Of a DNA stretch of 64,000 nt, positions 21,581 through 33,570 are shown in pieces. Source of the DNA: Cliona cf. orientalis (taxonomy: Eukaryota > Porifera > Demospongiae > Clionaida > Clionaidae). The notes below the pieces were generated by a model, which saw only the letters and a program-made list of their open reading frames with translations, ran no database searches and was not told where the DNA came from. The stretch's first letter is position 1. Every line of letters begins with the position of its first letter. The DNA is taken from assembly GCA_963930775.1 (NCBI GenBank), contig OZ005694.1:1612001-1676000 (forward strand), written 5' to 3'. The translations under genes and the position numbers were made by a program.

Positions 21581-24500
21581 TCATTTTGTGTATTTAGCGG
21601 AAGCTGGCATGGTAATGGGCCGAGGAGTATAATTGATCAGCGGTTCAAGTTCGGGATCTTCGATTCGCTCGTGAGCAATGTCATCATCATTGATGATCTC
21701 ACTGATGACATTATTACCTTGATTTTGTCTGCACCTCCAACCAGTACTGAGACAAGGCTTCATCAAACTCCACGCAACAATGATACAGAATTGAGCAAAA
21801 GTGATTCCAATTGATACCATAAGCAATTTTGACCTTGATTCAGAAGATTCCCATGTGTACAGAGTTCCAGAACTCAAGACAATAAGGTTCAGCAAGGTAG
21901 AACTTTCTAGAACTCTCACATTTACTCGCTTGTAGACATATTTGACAGATGTGAAGAAAAATAAGAAGGCTATGAAAAAGAATAATGCAAATACGTTCAG
22001 TTCAGGATCGTCCACTGAAGTTACTGTCAATAGAACCAGTAGTACTCCTCGAACAAGAAGCATTGCTCCAAACCAGTATTGTTTTTTATCCTTCAAAGGA
22101 GAAAGGTAAGCATCGTAGACAGGGGCTAGCTTGTTGATCCACTTGAGTGGACTTAGATGAGACACTCTCCTCAAGGGCTGAATGAACAGAAGCGTGAGTG
22201 TGTAGGGAAGCCACAGGAACACAAGAGTAGCAATGGCTGCTATGAAAAGGTAAATATGAGGGTGTTGGCAGTAGCGTAGGTTTCCATCGAGGTACCACAC
22301 AGCATAGGAGGTGTTCTGTGGGTACTGTGCTATCACTGCAACTGAGGTTGCATCTACTACCGTGCGAAGGAGCTTCGTGTAAGATAGAAGGAAGAGTGTG
22401 GCTAGAAGAGGAACAGCTCTGCTGCCGATGAGGTTAGTGAGGCGAGAGGAGTAGCGGCAAGCAACAATGATAACACCAGCAATGGCCCATACGTAGAATG
22501 GGAATAGAAACTGCAGCCATGTCTTCCAATAAGCATCCAGCCCAACAAAGAAGCATATCTCAATTCCAAAATCCAAATTCAGCCAGGCAATAAAAACGTG
22601 AAGAAATTTGAACAAATAATTTGCTCCAATGTCTGCGGGAAAGAGTATTATTTTGTAGGCCCATACAATGTTAGCATAGAAGATGACTCCATTAATGAGT
22701 CCTTGAGTAACAGTGAGATTAAATGCAAGGATAAAGAACACAAGGAGGACACCAGCAGCAGCAAAGGCAAGCAGGAGTGCCATGTTATGACTGTTGGGAC
22801 ATTCAATGCACCGAGAAGATCCAATTGCCAGGCTAAAGCTGTCCATGCAGGCACCACACAGGATGCCGGTTCGGTTGGAGACACACTGCTTGCTGGGATC
22901 ATCTCCAAAATCAACTGTCTTATTGCCTGACTTACAGTAAAGTAGGGGACAGAATTTGTTGTACATGATACCAGTGTTATGACCCTCATTGAAGGTTGCA
23001 TTCACCCATACAGTGCCATTCCACTGCAGGAAACCACGTTTGTTTTTCACTAAATAATTGAAGCCATTGTTAGCCAAAACAGGATAACAGCTGCATGTGG
23101 TTTCATCATGATTTAGAGTCAGTCCTGGAGGGCAGCCTGGTAGTAAGGTGATATTTATGAAAACTGGGGTTGCTAGGAGTTCAGGCCCGATACAACCAGA
23201 CTGATTATATGAAACATAACCAGATATTCCATCCTTGACCATATATTTAAAATTTAAGATATCTGTTGATTCATTGCTAATCAAACCAGTTACTGGCAGA
23301 GATGATGTTTGCAATAATAAAAATTCATAATCATGCTTTGAGTAAATTGTATAGTTGAAAAGAACACATTTTTCACTGTCGATTACCAGTTGTGATTTGT
23401 CTTGTTTTGAGTGATAATCTGGATAATAGGATCTGGCATGGATCGTACCAACTGTAGTGCCAAAATCATAACCCACTATACATGCAGGTAATGTGATGGT
23501 TTCACCACGATAAACACTGATATCAGTGAAAATGTATGAGAAATTAGCACACTGTGGTTTACCATTGGAGTCATAGAGACACACACGCTGAGGAGCAGAG
23601 GATACCGGAGATAAGATCTCGTTGAGGCCAGGGTTCAATGAGATGCTAAGCTCACCGTGGACAACACTTTCGTGTGGATCTGAACAGTGAGGTTTTCCTT
23701 GTTTATTTAGGAAACCTATAACATATGCATTACATGACTTATCCCTTATACTTGCTCCATACATGTGGTGACCAATACCGCGTTGTGCATAGTTTCCTGT
23801 AAAAGATATTTTAGCGGAGAAGTCTGTGATCATGAATATACAAGGATATGAAGACTGAGAATACACTGCTCCACCAACATCAAATGATGTATTATTGATA
23901 AACTGAATACTCGACTGATATCCCACTGTGGTCACGAGTAATGATGGCATGCTACTATAGAGTGCACCACCTTGAAATGCAGAGTTGTTGAAAAAGAGTA
24001 GTTTGGAATAATTACCAACAATGATAGGGGATTGGACACCTTTTTCTATATTAATTGCACCACCTGCCGCTTGAGCAGAATTCATAGTGAAATTTATTGA
24101 TTTATTTGTGTTGATAATCATGGTTCCATAAAAAGAATTTATTGCTCCTCCATATCGTGCTCTATTGTCGTAAAATTTGATACCACTTGTGTTCACATGA
24201 ACAGTTGAATTCACTGATTCTAGAGCTCCACCATTAGAAGTTGCACAATTGTGGTTGAAAATCAGGTTTGCTTCACTATTAATAATCAATGTTGCACTGA
24301 CAAGCATAATTGCTCCACCGAATCCAGCACGGTTGTATGTAAATATCACACACGATTCAGCACCTACAGTAATTACATCGCTCCACCATTACCATAATCT
24401 ATGGCAGTATTATACATAAAGACCACACTTGATTTAGTATCTATGTGCATCATTGCACCTGACCCATACACTGCTCCACCATGACCACCGCATGTTAGAT

Positions 24501-25305
24501 TGACAAAGAACACAGTTGCACCTGTTGTGATGTTAAGTAAGGATTTGAGTTCAGGGTGAGTGGCTTTTAGATACACTGCTGTACCTGATGAAGATTGGAT
24601 CACTTTAGTACTGTTGGTAAAGTTTACATTTCCTGTTAATGTTACAACACTTGAAAGGGCAGCGATAATTGAATGTAATTGATGTCTGTAGGACTCAAAT
24701 GTGCTGTTGCTCACAGTTATCCCATCACTATAATAACTCCTAACAAAGCAGTTTTCTTTGAATGTACAGTTGTCCAGTAAAGCTTGTGAGCCTCTGCCTA
24801 TAATATAGATGAAGGATATGCTTTCATTTATGCCAGGATAGCCATTGAGGTTGGAGCTCTTCACTCTAATATGGCTCTTTGTAAGATTTATCGCAGGGCA
24901 TCTCATTGTCAGGGTTGTGATTTTCACAAAGCTGACATTGAAGAATCGAATAACTGTGCACTTGGGTTTACCAACAAACTGATGGTCAATGATGACATTC
25001 TCTCTGGATTCTGCAGCTCCTTTCATGACAAATGAGTGAAGGTTTTGTACAGTCAAGTCCTTTGTATAGTTGTGGACTCCACACATGAATATCAGTGTTA
25101 CATTGACGTGGTCTGGTGAAAAGAACTCACTGCTATGCTCGACTAAGTAGTCCATTATGTAACAGAGTTGACCAGGTGGGCAGCTGCTGTTTCCAGGGCA
25201 AGAGATAAGATGCTTTACTGGCTTGACATAATAGACCTTACCCTCAGTTAGCACAATGATAATTGATCCAAATATCAAGATGAAGAAAAGGGATAACAGT
25301 CTCAT
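21581..25305 (-). pseudogene. PMP-like receptor copy D, nearly complete, one 16-bp frameshift
   Basis: Starts MRLLSLFFILIFGSII at 25305 and ends with the usual PRPITMPASAKYTK tail at 21581. One break is visible. At about 24366-24378 a 9-base stretch lies between CCTACAGT and GCTCCACC where copy E has 25 bases, a loss of 16 bases that shifts the frame inside the second beta-helix rung. Both sides are otherwise open (N-terminal part to 24373; 922 codons after it) with all eight rungs, the Cys-rich block, about ten helices and the tail. No splice signals flank the gap, so an intron is not the explanation. It is a recent pseudogene, a null allele or an assembly error. Confidence 0.75.
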
Positions 25306-25530
25306 TGTTAGCGTTGGACATATGTATATATATTCTATCTTCACTGTTTATATGACAACAGCCAAGCGATCCAGATTAGTGCTTTTTACGAAGAAGAGTG
25401 GGAGATCCTGAGAAGGTGCATGCACAGATACGCAGCAGTGAGACTCAATCTGACTAGCGCAATAGAACTCAGTGACTTTAATAAATACCGCAGGTCAAGC
25501 ATGGGTGCATGCACGGTAGGGTAGGGTATC
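25306..25530 (-). promoter_or_regulatory. Promoter and leader of copy D
   Basis: Same leader as copy A, with a TATTTATTAAAG box (25477-25488) in place of TATTTAA and the GTCACTGAGTTC segment after it. The open frame continues upstream to a GTG at 25344, but the first ATG in the family position is at 25305. Confidence 0.5.
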
Positions 25531-26820
25531 ACGATAATTTTCAAACAGTAGCATAAGAACCAGGGGGGCTGGGGGGTCTTCAGCCCCCTGGTTCAAAATG
25601 TAGGGGGGCCTACCCAGTGAAATTTCTCTACCCAATAATATGCACTATAGTACAGGTATATTAAAATTGGGTAAGTTGAGCATTTACGGGTACAATGTGA
25701 CCATGCAGCTGTGTGAAAAGGGACCCTTTATGTTTGTCATAATAATTATGTAGCTTATTGTAATAATGTGTATGGAGTATATATACGTACATGACATTGT
25801 ATAATGTACTGTAGGTGTATCCACTTTTTGTTGGTGTCTATACACTGATACAAGTATACTCACTACTACATCTGTAGAAAGCAAACTGGCCATTGTCATG
25901 ATAGAAATATTATTGGTCTTGTTTCATACTACTACCATGAATGGTCCCTTTTCTTATAGCGGATCACATTTGTGCTCAGAGTACTATAGCTCTAAGAAGA
26001 TATGAAAATTTAAATTTCCTAGGGAGCATACCTTACTAGTAGCTAGATTTGTGGTGGACATAGTCCGCCACAGCTATGTAATGATTTGATTACCATTCCC
26101 AGCCCCCCCTACTCCAATTTTGAAAATATCTTCTTACAGCATTGTCGAAGTTCTTGGCTATGGGACATATTCTTTTTTAATTAGCAGAGTTTGGGTAATA
26201 TTTTGATAAACAAGAAATTCTGAAACATCTTCCTACACTATACTGTCAAAGTTCTTGGCCATGGGATATTATAATATACATTATTAGGAGAGTTTGGGTA
26301 ATAGAAATGCTAGCAATTCGATTTTGTGATAAGAAAGTAAAGACTTAGTCTTATTTTTTGCTCGGGTCTTCCCCCTCCCAATATAAATAAAAAATTCCAA
26401 AATTAATTATTGAATATCGTATACTTAATCCTGGTATCATGCATGCATATTAAAACATCCTTGAAGTTTTCCATAGGATGCAAATATATAATATGTTATT
26501 ACTGCACTAGCTATATATATTATATAATATTATATAAATATTATAACTCTTATTATAGTTACTAGCTCTCTACTACACCTTGTTTTTGGTGTGATCATAT
26601 ATTACATTACATCCTAAGTGGGAAAAATCAATCTAATGTAATGTAATGTAATGTAGTGCAATATGAGTAAACTCAGCCCCAGAATTAACATGCTACGACC
26701 ATAATTCAAAGACCAGCAGATAGAGCACAAAAATTTACATGTTCCAGAATTTCAATTTCACTTTCATTGTCGAGTTATAAGCGAAAATGTCCTTGTCAAA
26801 ACACAAAAGCCACAATTATA
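25531..26820. repeat. 5' spacer of copy D
   Basis: No gene seen. Parallels 2400-3450 up to about 26500, including CTTCAGCCCCC...GGGGGGCC. The TTCTTGGC(C/T)ATGGGA segment appears twice (26153 and 26253), a local tandem duplication. 26510-26560 is an AT microsatellite and 26635-26660 a TAATG repeat. Confidence 0.5.
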
Positions 26821-26823
26821 ATA

Positions 26824-26925
26824 CTGTCAGGATGGTCTTAGACTAATGGTTAAGCACTGAGTCTGCCAGGTAGTGTGAAATGCGCGCCCCGGTTAGAATC
26901 CTTCCAGGGCCGATTTTTTTTTCCA
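26824..26925 (+). mobile_element. tRNA-like sequence, probable SINE head
   Basis: GTCAGGATGGTCTTAGACTA resembles the 5' half of a tRNA-Leu/Ser with an A box. GGTTAGAATCC (26891-26901) is one base from a consensus pol III B box, and a T-run follows at 26914-26922. The 3' end does not pair with the 5' end as an acceptor stem, so a working tRNA is unlikely. A tRNA-derived SINE or tRNA relic is more likely. Confidence 0.4.
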
Positions 26926-26970
26926 ACTCTTTCTAACAGCCAATGATGCCGGGAAAAGTTATCTTACATG

Positions 26971-27798
26971 TAGCGTAAAACCTCGAATATCGGCCGACAT
27001 CTATTATCGGCTGCCCAATTTACGAGCAGTTTACGTTCATTTTACGGGAAGTATACGGAATTCTATGAAGGGAGGCAGAAAAGATACAGTTTATGGATGG
27101 AGACTCGCACTTTATAAGCTTTCCAAAGCTAGTTTCAAGGACTGGTAAGTTACTTCTACTTACAAACTGGCCGATCGAGAGTCGGACTGCTGTATACAAT
27201 GAGGTAAGTTTGAACGTTAGCGATCAGAGGGTCATTTTGGCTTATTTTGGCCTAATTTCATGCTATAACCTCGTATTTACTGTCAACTTACCTTTGTTTC
27301 AGGTCTCTCTACCTATATATAAGTCAGGAACGACATAAAGATCGACAAACAACTCCGAACAAGTTATTAGTTAGCTTGATATGTATCAAATTTATTGTCA
27401 TTTTACTCATCATACAAAAATAGCACATAAGAAATCGACCATTACCTTCTGGTAAGGGGTAGTCTGACCTGCTGGTTGACGTGGTGGTGCTGAAAAATTG
27501 TAATTTTGTACTCATAAACAGTTATGACACATTTTAACAGTCCAGCCGATAATCGTGAATACAAATTTATATGGGCGGCCGATAATGGATGGTGGTGGAC
27601 GATAACCGAGGACGGACTAGAGTCCCTTTTCATGACCACAGCTCAAAAGGTATTTGTCTGGGAGAATTTTTAACTATACAGTAGTGTGAAGGAGTAAATG
27701 CTCGTCATGCAGAACTTTGAGCTGGCTTCTAGAAGTGTTCCAAACAAGAGTTATGAAGCGAGGCGCAAACTCTGGCCGTTAATTGAGGTTTTACGCTA
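26971..27798. mobile_element. TIR element (GCGTAAAACCTC ends)
   Basis: TAGCGTAAAACCTC at the left has an inverted partner GAGGTTTTACGCTA at the right, with CGGCCG close behind both ends and TA at the borders. The inside has GATAATGG/CCGATAAT-type subterminal repeats. The two short open frames inside do not resemble a transposase I know. About 828 bp, probably non-autonomous. Confidence 0.6.
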
Positions 27799-28036
27799 TA
27801 ATATTGGAGAATAAAAGATTAAATACTAGTATGTATACTGATGCATCATCATTAATACACAGTTTAGGCCAATGACAATATTCACAATAGCTAAATAGCT
27901 ACTAGAGTGAAGCAAAGTTAGGTAAAGATCGTCATCGGCTGCTTCATGCTCTAGATAACATCTATACTCATTTTTTCCTCCTAATGCGGATGTTTTTCTA
28001 GCTAAATGAACACACTTTTTCCCACTTGGGATGCGG
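27799..28036. other. Intergenic, nothing recognised
   Basis: I see no gene. An (AAT)n tract lies at about 28046-28069. Confidence 0.4.
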
Positions 28037-28159
28037 TCAGTCTTGTAATAATAATAATAATAATAATACCAGCCAGCAGGAACAAGTGCTTAATAGCGTA
28101 CATAGACGTAACACATGAAATACATTTCTAAATAATGCCCGGCGTGAGCATCTCAGTGA

Positions 28160-28453
28160 TACCTGAGGATCATCTTCAAGCTGAGAGAATGGCGGCTCAC
28201 GACGGTGACTGAATGTGATCAGCTCTTCCTCTGCTGGTTCGAGTGGTTGATCACGGTGACTTGGAGAAGACCAGGCATGTGCTCCACGTCCTGATGCTGA
28301 CATGAAAACACTCTGGGGTGCTGGGCCGTGTTGACCGTTGGATGCTTGAGGTACTGGATATCTCACATGGCTTGCTCCAGCATAGGTCGCTGGATATGCA
28401 CCCCAGCTATTATGGTAGTAACTGTCCCACCTTTCCATAATACACCAGGACAT
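28160..28453 (-). other. Possible isolated coding exon of unknown gene
   Basis: An open frame from an ATG at 28453 reads a Tyr/Pro/Gly/Ser-rich peptide (YYHNSWGAYPATYAG, then PSHRDQPLEPAEEELI and PPFSQLEDDPQ). It meets GATCCTCAG|GTATCA at about 28163, a good splice donor. After that the frame degenerates into Leu-rich codons over a repeat, which supports ending at the donor. It lies between repeats with no visible partner exon. It is unlike the receptor family, and I do not recognise it; it could be a captured exon or chance. Confidence 0.3.
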
Positions 28454-29691
28454 GTACAGCTAAATACATGTACATGTAGCCGGCCAGAATCTCGCGCTCA
28501 ATTCGATTGCGCACGCGCATAGTGCACGTACCGCGCGGCGCGGCGCGGCGCGGAAAACGGAACGGAACGAATGTTCAGAAATCAACAGTATAAGCGCATA
28601 TCCTGCGCATACTCGTTTACCGCTATAAGCGCATGCGCTTATTAACCAGAGTCTACGGTAATTGATCAGCCGTTCAAGTTCAGCATCTTCAATTCGCTTA
28701 TGAGCGATGTCATCATCATTGATCTCACCTTGGCAATGCAACTATTAATGACATAAAGGTGATAGCATTCCAAGTGCATTGAAGGTGCTTGTAAAGGCCT
28801 GAGGGTCTCTTAAGAGTGTAGATCCCGTTCATGATTGGATGAAGTATTAAAAACATTGCGACTGTAACCATGACGGCATGAAAAATAATGTAATATCTTG
28901 TGAAGGTGGTTCAAGTGCCTTCCTGACTGGAACATAATAATGGTGATATTGTAGCTAGCTATATTCAGCTTTTATATAATTTGCAGGATATAGCTATACT
29001 ACTTATAAGTAGTCCATAACTTTCTCAGAGATGGTCACGTATACGTATTATTATTAAAAACATAACGTGCATGCACATACAAACATGCATGCATGTATGC
29101 ATGCACACACACATACACACACATCATAAGACTCTATTGCTTTCAGCAGCTTCCTTGGTTTGCGGTTCTCTACTTCAACACAACGTTGGCAAGGAAGTGC
29201 TGCTTGACTACTAAATTTCAATGTTAAAATATTTTCGGGTAGCATGGTTTGTTCAAACGCACGAAATACGTATGCAATATTAACGACAATGCGGTACAGG
29301 GTCGCTTGTTCAAAAATTATTTAATGCGAAAAACTATCGCATAAAATATTTTAATATTCACGATTTATGGTAGAATACAATATCTTTGCTAATAATGACT
29401 AACAAATTCTTCTTTTATCTTTGTGCAAAAGCATGCAATTAGCTATTATTCCTCAAAACTCTAAGTTATACACAGTAGTAAAAATAAAAATTGCTTCATG
29501 AAAGGGGGAGGATTCACTAACAACTAGTCACACAAAATTATATAGTAGCTACCTAGTAATAATTATATTACAGATCAATGAAAAAGTAAATTTATATTAA
29601 TTTTGTAGCAGAAAATTATCACTCAAAAATATGTACAGTTTGGTTATGTGCTTTATTTTGTGTATATAACAGAAGCTGGCATGGTAATGGG
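28454..29691. repeat. Spacer with GC repeat, receptor-tail scrap and recurrent repeats
   Basis: No complete gene. 28529-28553 is a GCGCG tandem repeat. 28580-28657 is a truncated end of the element seen whole at 63306-63693. 28655-28735 is a fragment of the receptor cytoplasmic tail (IAHKRIEDAELERLI), with a twin at 40381-40490. 28780-28880 matches 40520-40620. 29054-29240 is the recurrent AALPCQRCVEVE-coding repeat. 29450-29690 is the 3' spacer of copy E, with AATAAA near 29660. Confidence 0.5.
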
Positions 29692-32600
29692 TCAATAAGG
29701 AGTATCATTGATCAGCGGTTTAAGTTCAGGATCTTCAATTCGCTCATGAGCAATGTCATCATCATCAATAATGCCATGGCCTTGATCTCGTCTGCACCTC
29801 CAACAAGTACTGAGATAGGGCTTGATTAAACTCCACACAACAATGACACAAAATTGAGCAAAGCTGAGTCCAATTGATACCATAAGCAATTTTGACCTTG
29901 ATTCGGTAGATTCCCACCTGTACAGAGATCCAGAACTCAAGACAATAAGGTTCAGCAAGGTAGAACTTTCTAGAACTCTCACGTCTACTCGCTTATAAAC
30001 ATTTTTGATTGATATGAAATAAAATAAGAAGGCTATGAACAGAAATAGTGCAAACACATTCAATTCTGGGTTATATACTGAAGTTACTGTCAATAGAACA
30101 AGGAGTAGTCCTCGAACAAGAAGCATTGTTCCAAACCAGTATCGATGCTTATCTTTCAAAGGAGAAAAGTAAGCATCGTAGATAGGGGCTAGCTTGTTGA
30201 TCCACTTGAGTGGCCTTAGATGAGATACTCTCCTCAAAGGCTGAATGAACAGAAGCAGGAGTGTATAGGGAAGCCACAAGAATATAAAAGTAGCAATGGC
30301 TGCTACGAAAAGGTAAATGTGAGGGTGCTGGTAGTAGTGTAGGTTTCCATCGATGTACCACACAGCATAGGAGGTGTTCTGTGGGTACTGTGCTATCACT
30401 GCAACTGAGGTGGCATCTATCACAGTACGAAGGAGCTTCATGTAAGATAGAAGGAAGAGTGTGGCTAGAAGAGGAACAGCTCTGCTACCAATGAGGTTAG
30501 TGAGGCGAGAGGAGTAGCGGCAAGCAACAATGATAACACCGGCAATGGCCCAGATGTAGAATGGGAATAGAAACTGCAGCCATGTCTTCCAATAAGCATC
30601 CAGTCCAACAAAAAAGCAAGTCTCGATTCCAAAATCCAAGTTGAGCCAGGCAATAAAAACTTGAAGAAATGTGAATAAATAATCTGCTCCGGTGTCTGAG
30701 GGAAAGAGTATTATCTTGTAGGCCCATACAATGTTAGCATAGAAGATGACTCCATTAATGAGTCCTTGAGTGGCAGTGAGGTTGAGTGCAAGGATAAAGA
30801 ACACAAGGAGGACACCAGCAGCAGCAAAGGCAAGCAAGAGCGCCACGTAATGACTGTTCGGACATTCAACGCACCGAGATGATCCAATTGCCAGGCTAAA
30901 GCTGTCCTTGCAGGCACCACACAGGATACCGGTTCGGTTGGAGGCACACTGCTTGCTGGGATCATCTCCAATATTGAGTATCTTGTTACCTGACTTGCAG
31001 TAAAATAATGGACAAAATTTGTTGTACATGATACCAGTGCTATCACTCTCATTGAAGGTTGCATTCACCCACACAGTGCTATTCCACTGTAGAAGACCAT
31101 GTTTGTTTTTTACTAAACAACTGAAGCCATTATTAGCCAAGACAGGATAACAGCTGCATGTGGTTTCATCATGATTTAGGGTCAGTCCTGGAGGGCATCC
31201 TGGGAGTAAGGTGATATTTATGAAAATTGGGGTTGTTAGGAGTTCAGGCTTGATACAACCAGACTGATTATGCGAAAAATAACCAGATATTTCATCCTTT
31301 ATCACATTTTTATAGTTTAAGACATCATGTTCTGTTGAATCATTGTTAATGACAGCATATACTGGCAGAGATGATGTTTGCAATAATAAAAGTTCGTAAT
31401 CACTTTTTGAGTATACTGTATAGTTAAAAGGAACACATTTTTCACTGTCGATTACAAGTTGGGATTTGTCTTGTTTTGAGTAAGAATCTGAATAAAGGGA
31501 TCTGGCATGGATCGTACCAACTGTAGTGCCAAAGTCATAACCCACTATACATGCAGGTAATGTGATGGTTTCACCACGATAAACACTGGTATTAGTGAAA
31601 ATGTATGAGATATTAGCACACTGTGGTTTACCATTGGAGTCACAGAGACACACACGCTGAGGAGCAGAGGATACCGGAGATAGAGTCTCGTTGAGGCCAG
31701 GGTCAAAGGAGATGTTAAGTTCACCGTGGAGACCTTTATGTATATCCGAACAGTGAGGTTTTCCTTGTTTGTTCACTAAAATTATTTTTTCTCTAGAACA
31801 TGAACTATCCCTTACACTTGCTCCATACATGTGTTGACCGACACCGTGTTGTGCACAATTTCCAATAAAAGATACTTCAGCAGAGTAGTCTCTGATCGTG
31901 AATATACATGGTTGTGAAGACTGAGAATACACTGCTCCACCAACATCAAATGCTGTGTTGTTGATAAACTGAATGCTCGACTGATATCCCACTGTGGCCA
32001 TGAGTAATGATGGCATGGTACTATAGAGAGCACCACCTTGAAATGCAGAGTTGTTGAAAAGGAGTAATTTGGCATAATTACTAACAATGATAGAAGGGCA
32101 GATACCTGCTTCTATTAAAATTGCACCACCTTTCACTTGTGCAAAATTTACAACAAACTTTACTGATCCTTTAGTGCTAATAATGATTGTTCCATAAAAA
32201 AAACCTACTGCTCCTCCTCCATTTGATGCTCTATTGTCGTAAAACTCAATACTATTTGACTTCACATGAACAATGGATTTCATTAACCTTAGAGCTCCTC
32301 CAACATCTGCAAAATTGTGGCTGAAAGTCAGGTTTGCTTGTCTATCAACAATCAATTTTCCATACCAGAGCCCGATTGCTCCACCGAATCCAGCACCGTT
32401 GCATATAAATACCACACAAGATTTAGCACCTACAGTGATCATTCCATCCCACAATTCCACCGCTCCACCATAACCTCTGGCAGTATTATACATAAAGACC
32501 ACGTTTGCCTTTGTATCAATGTGTATCATTGCATAAGACCCGTGCACTGCTCCTCCATGACCACCGCATGTTAGGTTGACAAAGCACACAGTTGCACCTG

Positions 32601-33393
32601 TTGTGATGTTAAGTGAAGATTTGAGCTTATAGTGAATGGTTTTTAGGAGCAATGCTGTACCTGAGTGGCTCACTTTAGTACCGTTGGTAAAGTTTACATT
32701 TCCTGCTAATGTTACTACACTAGAAAGGGCAGCAATAATTGAATATGATCGATGTCTGTATGACTGAAATGTGCTGTTGCTCACAATTATTCCATCACTA
32801 AGATTACTCCTAATAAAGCAGTTTTCTTTGAATGTACAGTTGTCCAGTAAAGCTTGTGAGCCTCTGCCTGTAATATTGATGAAGGATAAGATTTCATTTT
32901 TGCCAGGATAGCCATTGAGGTTGGAGTTCTTCACTGTAATATGGCTTTCTTCAAGGTATATTGCAGGACATTTCATTGTCAGGGTTCTGATGTTCACAAA
33001 GCTGACATTGAAGAACTGAATCAACGTGCATTTGGGTTTACCAACTTGCATACTGAATTGATGGTCAATGATGACATTCTCTCTGGATTCTGCAGCTCCT
33101 TTCATGACAAATGAGTGGAGATTTTGTACAGTCAAGTTCTTTGTATAGTTGTGGACTCCACACATGAATATCAATGTTACATTGACGTGGTCTGGTGAAA
33201 AGAACTCACTGCTATGCTCAGCTAAGTAGTCCATTGTATGACAGAGCTGACCAAGTGGGCAGCTGCTGTTTCCAGGGCAAGAGCTGGGATGCTTTACTGG
33301 CTTAACATGGTAGACCATACCCTCAGTTAGCCTGATACAAATTGATCCAAATATCATTGACAAGACGAGGGAATAATAATATAACAATCTCAT
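29692..33393 (-). CDS. PMP-like beta-helix / ten-pass membrane protein, copy E (intact)
   Basis: Open frame of 1233 codons from the ATG at 33393 (MRLLYYYSLVLSMIFG, signal peptide). The frame extends ten codons upstream only through a GTG. It holds the same order as copy B: N-terminal Cys region, eight rungs (GGAVHGS to GGAVYSQSS), GKPHC variable stretch, CLCDSNGKPQC, CPPGL, CGACKDSFSL, about ten helices and the acidic tail. The tail ends early: a short insertion changes ACTCCTCGGCCC into ACTCCTTATTGACCC, giving LINDTPY-stop and removing about 13 residues. AATAAA lies about 30 bp past the stop. Its TATTTAA promoter is present, making this the best candidate for an expressed copy. Confidence 0.87.
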   Translation of the reverse strand: MRLLYYYSLVLSMIFGSICIRLTEGMVYHVKPVKHPSSCPGNSSCPLGQLCHTMDYLAEHSSEFFSPDHVNVTLIFMCGVHNYTKNLTVQNLHSFVMKGAAESRENVIIDHQFSMQVGKPKCTLIQFFNVSFVNIRTLTMKCPAIYLEESHITVKNSNLNGYPGKNEILSFINITGRGSQALLDNCTFKENCFIRSNLSDGIIVSNSTFQSYRHRSYSIIAALSSVVTLAGNVNFTNGTKVSHSGTALLLKTIHYKLKSSLNITTGATVCFVNLTCGGHGGAVHGSYAMIHIDTKANVVFMYNTARGYGGAVELWDGMITVGAKSCVVFICNGAGFGGAIGLWYGKLIVDRQANLTFSHNFADVGGALRLMKSIVHVKSNSIEFYDNRASNGGGAVGFFYGTIIISTKGSVKFVVNFAQVKGGAILIEAGICPSIIVSNYAKLLLFNNSAFQGGALYSTMPSLLMATVGYQSSIQFINNTAFDVGGAVYSQSSQPCIFTIRDYSAEVSFIGNCAQHGVGQHMYGASVRDSSCSREKIILVNKQGKPHCSDIHKGLHGELNISFDPGLNETLSPVSSAPQRVCLCDSNGKPQCANISYIFTNTSVYRGETITLPACIVGYDFGTTVGTIHARSLYSDSYSKQDKSQLVIDSEKCVPFNYTVYSKSDYELLLLQTSSLPVYAVINNDSTEHDVLNYKNVIKDEISGYFSHNQSGCIKPELLTTPIFINITLLPGCPPGLTLNHDETTCSCYPVLANNGFSCLVKNKHGLLQWNSTVWVNATFNESDSTGIMYNKFCPLFYCKSGNKILNIGDDPSKQCASNRTGILCGACKDSFSLAIGSSRCVECPNSHYVALLLAFAAAGVLLVFFILALNLTATQGLINGVIFYANIVWAYKIILFPSDTGADYLFTFLQVFIAWLNLDFGIETCFFVGLDAYWKTWLQFLFPFYIWAIAGVIIVACRYSSRLTNLIGSRAVPLLATLFLLSYMKLLRTVIDATSVAVIAQYPQNTSYAVWYIDGNLHYYQHPHIYLFVAAIATFIFLWLPYTLLLLFIQPLRRVSHLRPLKWINKLAPIYDAYFSPLKDKHRYWFGTMLLVRGLLLVLLTVTSVYNPELNVFALFLFIAFLFYFISIKNVYKRVDVRVLESSTLLNLIVLSSGSLYRWESTESRSKLLMVSIGLSFAQFCVIVVWSLIKPYLSTCWRCRRDQGHGIIDDDDIAHERIEDPELKPLINDTPY

Positions 33394-33570
33394 TGTTGGA
33401 AAGTGTATATCTTCTATCTTCACAGTTTATGTGACAACGACCAAGAGATAAGTGCTTCTCAAGAAAAGTGGGAGATCCTGTAAAGGTGCATGCACAGACA
33501 TGCAGCAGCGAGACTCAATCTGACTAGTGCAACAGAACTCAGTGACTTAAATACAGTATGTCATGCATGG
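33394..33570 (-). promoter_or_regulatory. Promoter and leader of copy E
   Basis: TATTTAA at 33547-33553 is followed by GTCACTGAGTTC, TCAGATT and the shared leader down to the ATG. Spacing from box to ATG is about 155 bp. Confidence 0.5.

Noticed and set aside
24360-24385. An intron at the copy D frame break
   Set aside because: The sequence there is shorter than in sister copies and has no GT...AG; it is a 16-bp loss.
26824-26925. Functional tRNA gene
   Set aside because: B box is near-consensus, but the 5' and 3' ends do not pair as an acceptor stem and the anticodon arm is unclear.
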